A stretch of 32,723 bases of DNA. It comes from Thermoguttaceae bacterium. GTDB lineage: Bacteria; Planctomycetota; Planctomycetia; Pirellulales; Thermoguttaceae. Under the pieces are notes generated by a model, which saw only the letters and a list, made by a program, of their open reading frames with translations, did not search any database and was not told the origin of the DNA. Below are positions 17,418-24,776 of the stretch, in pieces. Position 1 is the stretch's first letter; the number at the start of each line of letters is the position of its first letter. The DNA lies in the NCBI GenBank assembly GCA_017408405.1, contig JAFQUP010000182.1, positions 1-32,723 on the forward strand, written 5' to 3'. The position numbers were made by a program, and so were the translations under genes.

Positions 17418-17490
17418 CGCGGGGTAGGGCAGCTGGTAGCCTGCGAGGCTCATAACCTCGAGGTCGCAGGTTCGAATCCTGCCCCCGCCA
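17418..17490 (+). tRNA. Initiator tRNA-Met (CAT anticodon)
   Basis: 73 nt folding as a full cloverleaf: acceptor CGCGGGG/CCCCGCC, D-stem GGGC/GCCT, anticodon stem CGAGG/CCTCG with loop CTCATAA (anticodon 17451-17453), variable AGGTC, T-arm GCAGG-TTCGAAT-CCTGC, discriminator A73. Positions 1 and 72 cannot pair (C1 and C72), the identity mark that separates initiator from elongator tRNAs; the purine-11/pyrimidine-24 pair is G-C. The anticodon stem has only two of the usual three consecutive G-C pairs, the 29-41 pair being A-U. CCA is not encoded and must be added. Confidence 0.93.
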
Positions 17491-17497
17491 CTTATGG

Positions 17498-17533
17498 AAC
17501 TCTTCGGAACGCCCATTCCGGAGAGTTTTTTTT
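17498..17533 (+). terminator. Terminator of the tRNA transcript
   Basis: A 12-bp stem (17498-17509 with 17516-17527, one G-U pair), a 6-nt loop and eight T. Confidence 0.9.
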
Positions 17534-17576
17534 GATTAATTACGGAATCAGTTCCCTTTCTAGTGGGATTTTGATT

Positions 17577-17617
17577 GGCTCATTCGGAAAATTTTACGGA
17601 ATGAGCCGTTGTTTTTT
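17577..17617 (+). terminator. Second Rho-independent terminator
   Basis: A 9-bp perfect stem GGCTCATTC (17577-17585) with GAATGAGCC (17599-17607), then GTTGTTTTTT. It is 44 nt past the first terminator with no gene between, so it is a back-up or the remnant of a lost gene's end. It also shields the convergent oxidoreductase gene. Confidence 0.75.
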
Positions 17618-17651
17618 GGGGTTGTCGTCACCCATTGTTCTTTTAAATTCT

Positions 17652-18740
17652 CTAAGCGTCAAATTTTCGACACTTTTCCATTAATCGCTGGACATAAATT
17701 CCGCGTCTTAAATCGGGTTCGTCGTTCAGGATTTTTCCGGCGGCTATGTTTTGCAGAAAGTGAGCCATTGATGTGCAGTGAGCGCGGACCCAGCCAATAC
17801 CGGATTTCGCGGCGGGGAAATCCGTGTCAGGAACGGAATATCGATTTCCAACCGGAATCCGAATCCAGCCGGATTCTCCGCCAAATGGTGATGTTGATTT
17901 CTGACCGTCGAAGTATTCCAGATAGTGCGGTGAATCAAGAGTAAAACGCAGAGCGCCGCGGCGTCCGAAGATTTCAAGGGTCATGTCATTTTCCGTCCCG
18001 TGGGCCATTTTGGAGACATGAAGTGATCCAATCGCGCCGTTTTGGGTCTTCCAGAGCATTACGATGGAATCCTCTGCCCGTTCGGAGTTTTGTGGATCGG
18101 AGGAGGCGTCAAAGAAGAATGTTTCAGTCAGCGGTCCAGCAAGCCAGTCGGTGAAATCCAGGAGATGGGAACCAATGTCCGTCAGTGCTCCGCCTCCTGC
18201 TGCCTTAAGGTTTTTCCAGCGGCTGGGGCGGGTTGGATCCACGTGTGAATTTTGGAGATAGGAACCGCGGAACTCAAGAATGTCGCCAATTTTTCCTGCC
18301 TCAATTATTTCTTTCATTTTCATGGCAGAAGCAAAAAATCTGGTATGGAAAGTGACTTGAGAGATACCGCGGTAATTGGTTAGCAGAGGCTCAATCTCAT
18401 CCGCTTCAGCCGCGTTCAGCAGAATCGGTTTTTCGCAGTAGATATTTTTATTCGCGAGGATAGCCGCCTTTAGGACTGGAAAGTGGAGATGATTTGGGAG
18501 GCAGATATTGACCACATCAATTTCCGGATCCTGAATAGCGACATTCCAATCTGTCAGCGGAATTGCCCTGTCTGTCAGTGAAGCGGCTTCCGCGGCGGTC
18601 TCAGGTCGGGAATTCACCACGTATTTGATTTCAGGTTTGACTGGAAGCGGATTCAGGTAAAAGGGAAGAGTCTGGTAGGCGTAGAGATGGACTTTTCCAA
18701 TGGCTCCAACGCCGAGTATCGCGATTTTGACGGTTTTCAT
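17652..18740 (-). CDS. Gfo/Idh/MocA-family oxidoreductase
   Basis: 362 residues, normal length. The N-terminal Rossmann fold has GxGxxG at residues 10-15 (GVGAIG) for NAD(P). The EKP motif of the family is at 103-105 (YCEKPI), supplying the catalytic Lys. The C-terminal alpha/beta domain begins near residue 125 and carries GGGALTDIGSHLLD (182-195), whose D188 and H192 are the usual active-site residues. Family members oxidise or reduce hydroxyl groups of sugars and cyclitols; the substrate is not predictable here. No Shine-Dalgarno is obvious. It stands alone and is divergent from the SIS gene; the terminator pair at 17498-17617 is oriented against it. Confidence 0.9.
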   Translation of the reverse strand: MKTVKIAILGVGAIGKVHLYAYQTLPFYLNPLPVKPEIKYVVNSRPETAAEAASLTDRAIPLTDWNVAIQDPEIDVVNICLPNHLHFPVLKAAILANKNIYCEKPILLNAAEADEIEPLLTNYRGISQVTFHTRFFASAMKMKEIIEAGKIGDILEFRGSYLQNSHVDPTRPSRWKNLKAAGGGALTDIGSHLLDFTDWLAGPLTETFFFDASSDPQNSERAEDSIVMLWKTQNGAIGSLHVSKMAHGTENDMTLEIFGRRGALRFTLDSPHYLEYFDGQKSTSPFGGESGWIRIPVGNRYSVPDTDFPAAKSGIGWVRAHCTSMAHFLQNIAAGKILNDEPDLRRGIYVQRLMEKCRKFDA

Positions 18741-18960
18741 TTTAGTCTTTTAGGGTAATTCGATATTGAATTTTCGGGAAATTAAAAAAATGTCAGGTTT
18801 CAGGAGTGAGAAGAACATGAATATTTAAAGCTCTTTTCTCCCGCCTGTGAAGTTTCCTTTAATTTTATCTTAAATTATTCTTTTTTCAAGGTACCTAAAA
18901 GGAAAGAATGGATTTTATCTTCTTTTTGAGTGAATTTTCTTTTTATTTTACTTCCGAATA
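18741..18960. other. Divergent intergenic region, no gene seen
   Basis: The 520-bp gap between the oxidoreductase and the SIS gene holds the promoter at 18961-18988 and a long leader after it. This left part is AT-rich with no convincing frame. A partial inverted repeat (GGAGTGAGAAG with CTTTTCTCCC) lies about 18800-18842 in the oxidoreductase leader. Confidence 0.4.
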
Positions 18961-18988
18961 TTGACAATTAAAGATTATGGATTAAAAT
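18961..18988 (+). promoter_or_regulatory. Probable promoter of the SIS-domain gene
   Basis: TTGACA (18961-18966), 16 bp, TAAAAT (18983-18988). The predicted start near 18995 gives an untranslated leader of about 265 nt, which is long for this window. Confidence 0.6.
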
Positions 18989-19260
18989 ATTTGTTATTGA
19001 TTTGGACATTTACGGTGAGGAATGCCGAAACAGATGGAATTTCCCCTGTTTTCGTCAATTTGGTATTTTACTGGACAATACCGGAGAGTTCTCAAAAAAG
19101 TTGAGGAATACTGAAAGACTTTTGGGAGACCGCGTTTTAAGCTCTCCAGAATTTCAGAAATTTGGCAGTATTGGCCTTTTAAAATTCAAAACGCTCTTTT
19201 CTTCTCATAGAGAAGCGGTTTGGGGAAGGTCTTCTTATTTTTTCAGAAAGGAAACCCGTG

Positions 19261-20217
19261 ATGGCTGCTAAAAATACGATGAAGTGTTATTGTGCTTCAA
19301 GCGATTCCAAAACCTACGCGCAGGAAGTGGCGGAGGCTTTGATGAAGACGGATTTTGATATGATGAAGCAGATCGCGGAGGTTTTGCTTGCCGCGAAAGA
19401 AAACGGGAACATGATTTTTACCGCGGGGAACGGCGGAAGCGCTTCAACAGCCAGTCACATTATTAACGATTTGACGAAAGGTTGCCGTCTGAATCATCGT
19501 GAAGGTTTCAAAACGACCTGTTTGAATGATTCGAATGTTTTGGTTACGTGCCTCGCGAATGATTTCTGCTATGAAGACGTTTATTCCATTTTACTCAAAA
19601 CACTTGGAAATCCAGGGGATGTGCTGATTGTCTATAGCGGAAGCGGCAATTCCCCCAATATCGTGAAGGCGTGCATTCAGGCGAGGAAAATGGGCATTAA
19701 AGTCATCGGATTTGGCGGGCGAGACGGCGGTCAAATGAAAAACTGGTGTGACTACTGCCTCCTGGCTCCAACCTGGTCCATGGAGCAATTGGAAGATCTT
19801 CATGTTATTTACTTCCATTCGCTCGTCTGTACGCTGAAAGAAATGCTCAAGACGACGTGGGATGTAGAAATTATGGAGTATCCGACTCCGGCGCAGTCTC
19901 AGGCGGTTTACTTTTTTAATGAGAAAACCATCACGAAAATACCGGGATTTGACGCTTTTTTCAGTATCCTTCAGAATACGGAGATCAACGATTGCGAAGA
20001 ATCGGAGGATGATTTCATCGTTTTTTGCTTAACGGAAGAAGAAGTCGCGGAAGTAAAGAAAGCAGGCGGTTACGCGGTGGGCGTCGCGCATGATAAAAAT
20101 ACGCTGAATCTCGTTAATGAACGGAAACGTGTGAAAATGCTTGAGGCGGGAGCGGACTGCGTCATTCCGAATTTTACGAACGCGGAAAGGCTCATTAAAT
20201 TCCTGATGAGACGTTAA
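19261..20217 (+). CDS. SIS-domain phosphosugar isomerase (GmhA-like) fused to a HAD-like C-terminal segment
   Basis: 318 residues from the ATG at 19261 (AAAGGA at 19247-19252); the GTG codon directly before it could also serve. Residues about 40-195 are a SIS domain of the phosphoheptose isomerase type: TAGNGGSASTASH (54-66), LANDFCYEDVY (98-108) and YSGSGNSPN (125-133) for phosphate binding, plus EQLEDLHVIYFH (175-186) with the Glu/His positions of GmhA. GmhA converts sedoheptulose 7-phosphate to heptose 7-phosphate for LPS core. Residues about 215-318 are extra: AGGYAVGVAHD (268-278), ERKRVKMLEAGADCVIPNF (287-305) match the C-terminal part of HAD phosphatases, but the DxDxT nucleophile motif is missing. 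The neighbour kdsA fits an LPS-core role. Confidence 0.8.
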   Translation: MAAKNTMKCYCASSDSKTYAQEVAEALMKTDFDMMKQIAEVLLAAKENGNMIFTAGNGGSASTASHIINDLTKGCRLNHREGFKTTCLNDSNVLVTCLANDFCYEDVYSILLKTLGNPGDVLIVYSGSGNSPNIVKACIQARKMGIKVIGFGGRDGGQMKNWCDYCLLAPTWSMEQLEDLHVIYFHSLVCTLKEMLKTTWDVEIMEYPTPAQSQAVYFFNEKTITKIPGFDAFFSILQNTEINDCEESEDDFIVFCLTEEEVAEVKKAGGYAVGVAHDKNTLNLVNERKRVKMLEAGADCVIPNFTNAERLIKFLMRR

Positions 20218-20229
20218 GTTAAAAATGGA

Positions 20230-20275
20230 AAAACTTCGGGAGAACAGGCGAATTTCCCCCGAAGTTTTGATTTTT
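20230..20275 (+). terminator. Bidirectional terminator between SIS gene and kdsA
   Basis: An 11-bp stem (20230-20240 with 20258-20268), T-rich on the plus side (GATTTTT) and A-rich on the left, so it can end both convergent transcripts. Confidence 0.85.
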
Positions 20276-21136
20276 CTAAAATTTGTTTTTCTGGCGGGCA
20301 AACTGGTCAAATTCCGCGGCGCGTTGAAGAATATCTTCGGCATTTTTTAATTTTAACTGATTGGCGGCATCAGAAATGGCATGATCAGGATCCGGATGGA
20401 TTTCGGCAAAGATCGCGTCCACGCCAACCGTAAGGGCCGCATTCATCAAAGGCGCGACGAAATCTCTGTTTCCTCCGGAACTTGTTCCGTTTCCGCCAGG
20501 TTTCTGAACACTGTGTGTCGCGTCAAAAACGACTGGAACTCCGTATTTTCGCATTTCAATTAGTCCGGTGAAATCAACGATCAGGTTATGGTACCCGAAA
20601 GACGTTCCGCGTTCACAGAGCAGCACATTCTCGTTTCCTGCTTCCTGAAATTTTGTCACGACGTTTTTCATGTCATCAGGAGCCATGAACTGCCCTTTTT
20701 TGACGTTGACCGGTTTACCGGTTTGGGCGGCGGCAATCAAAAGATCTGTCTGACGAGCAAGAAAAGCTGGTATTTGAAGCATATCGACGATCTCGCCAAC
20801 GATTGGACACTGCTGCGTTTCGTGAATGTCCGTAATGATGGGGAGATTAAACTCTTTTCGGATTTTTTCAAGAATCCGAAGTCCTGCTTCCATGCCGACT
20901 CCGCGCGGGGAATGGATTGAGCTTCGATTGGCTTTGTCGAAAGAAGACTTGAAAATAAACGGAATACGCAGCTTTTCGCAGATAATTTTCAGCGTTTCCG
21001 CGGTTTTCATGGTCGTTTTTTCATCTTCAATCGCGCATGGACCAGCGATGAGCGTGAAAGTATTGGGTGCGTCCGGAGTACCGAAGCCTCCGATGGAAAC
21101 GTTGGGTGAAATCTGAATTTTTCGAGTGGCTGACAC
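20276..21136 (-). CDS. kdsA: 3-deoxy-8-phosphooctulonate synthase (KdsA)
   Basis: 286 residues from a GTG at 21136, chosen because AAGGAG (21148-21143) lies 6 nt upstream; a TTG at 21175 would add 13 residues with no ribosome site. The enzyme condenses phosphoenolpyruvate with arabinose 5-phosphate to give Kdo 8-phosphate for lipid A-core. Motifs: AGPCAIE (31-37), FKSSFDKANR (62-71), TDIHE, GTSFGY, FDATHSVQKPGG and AEIHPDPDHAISD. The Cys of AGPC, with the later His, Glu and Asp, is the signature of the metal-dependent class (Aquifex type) rather than the metal-free E. coli type, which has Asn there. It lies 94 nt behind the TPR protein gene on the same strand and may be co-transcribed with it. 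Confidence 0.95.
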   Translation of the reverse strand: MSATRKIQISPNVSIGGFGTPDAPNTFTLIAGPCAIEDEKTTMKTAETLKIICEKLRIPFIFKSSFDKANRSSIHSPRGVGMEAGLRILEKIRKEFNLPIITDIHETQQCPIVGEIVDMLQIPAFLARQTDLLIAAAQTGKPVNVKKGQFMAPDDMKNVVTKFQEAGNENVLLCERGTSFGYHNLIVDFTGLIEMRKYGVPVVFDATHSVQKPGGNGTSSGGNRDFVAPLMNAALTVGVDAIFAEIHPDPDHAISDAANQLKLKNAEDILQRAAEFDQFARQKNKF

Positions 21137-21230
21137 TGGATACTCCTTATCCAAAACGGATTCCGGAAATTCCAAGATGACATTCTGAAAATACCGGAAT
21201 CACGTTGAAATATGCTTTATTGAAAAAAAC

Positions 21231-23999
21231 CTAAAAAGAGATACCTTTCAGTTTTTGCCGAATTTCTTCCATTTCCTCTTTTTTTCCCATGAATTCAAGC
21301 AGCTGAATCATATTTTGGTAAGGTGTTTTCAGCTGATTTTTGTCTTCGGGATGAGCTTCAACATGTTGTTCAAGGCAGAAAATAGCTGTTTTGAGTAAAA
21401 CATATGCTTTTTTCATGTCTCCTGTCTCGGTATAGGAGATACTCATTCCGTTGACGATTTTTCCCAACTGAAGTAAATCTTTCCATTCCTTCTTCTTGAT
21501 GACATTCATCAAATAAGGAATGGATTTGTCGTACCACGTGACGGCTTCCTGATGAAGCGCTTCCTTTTTTTCATTTTGTTCTGCGAGCGTCATTTCTTTC
21601 AGCTCATTTTCAGAACCTGCCATAAGTGAGAAGATCATTCCTTTGTGGTAGTAAAGCTGAGAAAAAAGGAAGGATTCATTGATACTCAGTTCTTTTTTTG
21701 TTCTTTTTTTATTTTCTTCAATCTGCTCCATCATGGCGATTGCCCGATTCAGGCATCGCTGCGCGTTCTCCATCTCATTGCGCAGAACGCAAATTTGACT
21801 GGCGTCATCGAGAATAAGAGCTGACTTCATGCATATGTCGGCGTATTCCTGAGAAGATTTTGCCTGTTTAAGTATGGTTAAGTTTACCTCAAGGAAGGTC
21901 TTGACGCACTCTGAAACATCCGCTTCTTTTCCCAAAGAACACAGAATTGTCAAAGTTCGGAATTGCGCTTCGTAACGTAACCGGTGGGCAGCTTTGGGTT
22001 GTCGGGTTTCTTGCGCCTTGAAAATTTCGTTCATCAGCAATTGAGCTTCATTCAGCCATTTGCGCGTGTTTTGGACCTTAGGCTCCCATGGACCAGCGGC
22101 AATATCTCCGGCAATTCCAAGTTGAGCATTCAAAAGAAGTTCCTGAACAGTTAATTTTTCGGAATCTGTCAGCGGATACATTCTGCCGCGAATGACTTTT
22201 CCCGCTTCAAGGAGTTTTTTGCCTTGCTCTGCCGCACGGCGATGACAGAGAAAAGCCTGCTCAATATTGGGAGTTTCCTCAAGGATCAGTATGTCGCCTT
22301 CAACGAGATTTGCCCGGAAAGAGACAAATGGATTGTCCAGAAACTTTTTGCGAATTTCGACCAGAAGTTCAAGTGCCTGTTCCTGATTCTGGTTTTTGGC
22401 GAGATATTCGACTTTTTCAAATAATTCATTTTCAAAAGAAAGAGTCGTTGGAATTTCTTCTGCCGGCGATTCGGATTTAGACTCAAGGGAATTAAATTCC
22501 TCGAGTAAGTCATTCGGCATATCAAGCGCGGTCTGTTTCTGATTTGGATCTGCCCTTAATGAACCATCCTGAAGACCGGCGGAAGAGATCGTGTCGGGCA
22601 GCGATTCCTCCTGCGGTTCGGAATTTTGTTTTTCTCCGCTTAATTCCTGAAACGAATTGGGAAGCGGTTCCTCTTTCGGCATGGCATCAGGAAGGGATGG
22701 TGCGTCCGTAAGGTCTCCGGGGAGTTCCGGCGGGGCAAGTGCCGATGGAAGTTCGTTTTCTTCTATTCCGGCACTGCCAGGGAGTGGAGCCGCGGCCGGC
22801 TCAGAGGGGAGGACTGCCTGCTGCTCAAGTTTTTCCAGGGTATTGAGCTGCGCGGAAGTATTCTCCGTGCCGTTGCCTTCCAGTGAATCCAAATCTGGCG
22901 GATCCAGCTCGGTCAAGCTGGCATTTTCCTGGGAAGCTGTCTGGGAGGCAAGGGGATCCTGAGGCGCGTTTAGTTCGGGCGCATTTGGGGAAGACTGCGC
23001 GATTTGGGATGAAGAATTCGTTTCGGGAGTCGAAGTACCAGGTGGAATGGGAGTTCCCCCATTTTTCAATTCAGGAACAGCTTCTTCAAGAACCTTCAGA
23101 TACGCAAGGGCTTTTTCGTTTTCCGGTTCCAGTTTAAGGGCCTGCTGAATGTCGCCGTAGGCCCGTTTGGGATCCACGTCTACCCAGGTTTCCGCTCGAA
23201 GGAGAAAGGGGTCCGCGGAAACAGTCTGGAAAATAATCTGGAGAACGTTCATCGGGATGCTTTCCGGAGATTGCGTCATCTGCTCGACATTTCCAAGTTT
23301 TTGAGACGGATCATAAGCAAGAGCTACGCCGATTTCCGGAAATATTTCACCTTTGATCGTTCCTTTCTCATCTACCATGAAAACGGACTGAATGTGGGCC
23401 ATTCCGAGGTCGCCAGCCAGTTGCCGAGCGTTTATGGTTTGCGCCAGTTCCGCGATGATTCCGTAAACGGTTTGATTAATAATGTGAAACGCGACTCCTT
23501 TAAAGCCTTCTATTTGATATTCTTCGACATCAATCCCCTTCCCTGCTCCGTCTTTCTGGATTCTTGCCGGTTCTCCAAATGATTTATGCAATTCGTCAAG
23601 AGTCGTTTTTCCAGGAGTAATTCCATTAAATGAGGCCGTTTCAACAGGAATTTCATAAATGGTCTGTTCCGCGGCAGGTTTGGATTCCGAAGTACTGGGA
23701 GTTTGAGCGGCGGAATTTGTCTGGGCATCGGATGTTGACGCTTCGGAACCAAGTGATGGAGTCGCCGCTGCTTCCATTGCCTGAGGCTGGACATTTGAAT
23801 ATGAATGAGTGGAACCAGAAGAATTTTTTGGCTGAGCGGTTTCAGTACGGGGTTCTGAGGAAATGTGGATTGCGGGCAGAGATTGCTCCTGCGCCCCAAG
23901 TTCATTTACTGGAAGTAAAAAAAGCAAAAGTGACGCAAAACCCGCTGTTTCAAAAGCAAAAGTCGTTTTATTTCGTATGTTTTCCAAAAAACTTTTCAT
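21231..23999 (-). CDS. Secreted TPR-like protein with a long Pro/Ser/Glu-rich linker
   Basis: 922 residues from the ATG at 23999; an ATG four codons upstream (24011) abuts the purine-rich GAAGGA and is less likely. A signal peptide covers about residues 1-36 (FASLLLFLLPVNELGA). Residues about 120-245 form a compact domain starting FNGITPGKTTLDELHKSFG, reminiscent of beta-lactamase-inhibitor/SmpA-like folds that often begin with such a G.T..eL....G.P pattern. A TPR-like helix pair follows at about 275-306 (RAYGDIQQALKLEPENEKAL). Residues about 310-530 are low-complexity, rich in Pro, Ser, Glu and Asn. The last 390 residues are helical with TPR-like spacing. No enzyme motif is seen; it is probably an envelope scaffold. 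No family name can be given. Confidence 0.75.
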   Translation of the reverse strand: MKSFLENIRNKTTFAFETAGFASLLLFLLPVNELGAQEQSLPAIHISSEPRTETAQPKNSSGSTHSYSNVQPQAMEAAATPSLGSEASTSDAQTNSAAQTPSTSESKPAAEQTIYEIPVETASFNGITPGKTTLDELHKSFGEPARIQKDGAGKGIDVEEYQIEGFKGVAFHIINQTVYGIIAELAQTINARQLAGDLGMAHIQSVFMVDEKGTIKGEIFPEIGVALAYDPSQKLGNVEQMTQSPESIPMNVLQIIFQTVSADPFLLRAETWVDVDPKRAYGDIQQALKLEPENEKALAYLKVLEEAVPELKNGGTPIPPGTSTPETNSSSQIAQSSPNAPELNAPQDPLASQTASQENASLTELDPPDLDSLEGNGTENTSAQLNTLEKLEQQAVLPSEPAAAPLPGSAGIEENELPSALAPPELPGDLTDAPSLPDAMPKEEPLPNSFQELSGEKQNSEPQEESLPDTISSAGLQDGSLRADPNQKQTALDMPNDLLEEFNSLESKSESPAEEIPTTLSFENELFEKVEYLAKNQNQEQALELLVEIRKKFLDNPFVSFRANLVEGDILILEETPNIEQAFLCHRRAAEQGKKLLEAGKVIRGRMYPLTDSEKLTVQELLLNAQLGIAGDIAAGPWEPKVQNTRKWLNEAQLLMNEIFKAQETRQPKAAHRLRYEAQFRTLTILCSLGKEADVSECVKTFLEVNLTILKQAKSSQEYADICMKSALILDDASQICVLRNEMENAQRCLNRAIAMMEQIEENKKRTKKELSINESFLFSQLYYHKGMIFSLMAGSENELKEMTLAEQNEKKEALHQEAVTWYDKSIPYLMNVIKKKEWKDLLQLGKIVNGMSISYTETGDMKKAYVLLKTAIFCLEQHVEAHPEDKNQLKTPYQNMIQLLEFMGKKEEMEEIRQKLKGISF

Positions 24000-24188
24000 T
24001 GGGCAGACCATTCCTTCGGTAAAATGAGAAAAATCCTAATCGTTTTATCGACTGTTTGGGGTGTTTGGGTTAAGTAAATTTTGACGATTATCTGGATTTT
24101 ATTGACAGTGGGTGGTTTGCGGCAGTAAACGCATCGTGAAAGATTCCGGCGTAATTAAGAAAATTTCAGAAAAAATGAGGTCCCCATC

Positions 24189-24217
24189 TTGCGTTTTTAT
24201 GGAAAATCGGGTATGAT
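24189..24217 (+). promoter_or_regulatory. Probable promoter of the zinc-ribbon/kinase operon
   Basis: TTGCGT (24189-24194), 17 bp, TATGAT (24212-24217); about 35 nt before the ATG at 24252. The -35 box has the same TTGC type as that of the FHA gene. Confidence 0.6.
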
Positions 24218-24251
24218 GAGAGAATTATCCAGAGAATTATGGGAGGTTTTC

Positions 24252-24776
24252 ATGCTGAAGTACTACCAAATTCCGTGTGAGTGCGGGCGAATTCATGAAG
24301 TGACCAAAACGCAGGCGGGAAGTTCAGTCGTTTGTGAATGCGGTGAGTCATTATCGATTCCGACGATGCGCGAGCTTAAAGAATATCCGGTGACAGAGCG
24401 TCCGGATCCGCAGAAAAAAGCACTTTCTCTTCACAGTGCTTCCGGTGTGCGGCAAAGAAGGAGCGGATTGCTTTTCGTACTTTTGGTGGCGTCTGTTCTT
24501 TTTGCCGGAATTGGAGTTTATTATTTTCAGGCTTGTCCGAAGGAACCGACGGTTGAGAATGCCTCATCTCCTTTTGAGGTATGGCAGGTTTGGCAAACCT
24601 TAAGAACAGGAATCGATACGCCGCCCAGTCGGGCAGAAATGATGCGGACAGAGACGATTAAAATGTCCTGGCGCTGGATCGCTATTTGCGGAACGGCTTC
24701 CGCGTTGTGCATTTTAGGAATGTTCGGCACATTGGTAATTCGGATAAATCACCAGATTAATTTGGACCATGAGTAA
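24252..24776 (+). CDS. Zinc-ribbon protein with two membrane segments, coupled to a Ser/Thr kinase
   Basis: 174 residues from the ATG at 24252, preceded by GGGAGG (24241-24246); the same frame is open further upstream but without a ribosome site. Two CxC pairs (C9/C11 in PCECG and C28/C30 in VCECG) form a probable zinc ribbon at residues 1-35. A transmembrane helix covers about 71-93 and a second about 141-165, with a loop of about 45 residues between them that would be outside the cytoplasm. Its last codons overlap the kinase gene by 8 bp (ATGAGTAA), so translation of the two is very likely coupled. The zinc-ribbon end and the kinase catalytic domain would both face the cytoplasm. Not a family I can name; a kinase partner or regulator is an inference from coupling. 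Confidence 0.75.
   Translation: MLKYYQIPCECGRIHEVTKTQAGSSVVCECGESLSIPTMRELKEYPVTERPDPQKKALSLHSASGVRQRRSGLLFVLLVASVLFAGIGVYYFQACPKEPTVENASSPFEVWQVWQTLRTGIDTPPSRAEMMRTETIKMSWRWIAICGTASALCILGMFGTLVIRINHQINLDHE

Noticed and set aside
19002..19271. An 89-codon plus-strand frame before the SIS gene
   Set aside because: It starts at a TTG without a ribosome site, overlaps the real start and has no domain; the region reads better as a leader.
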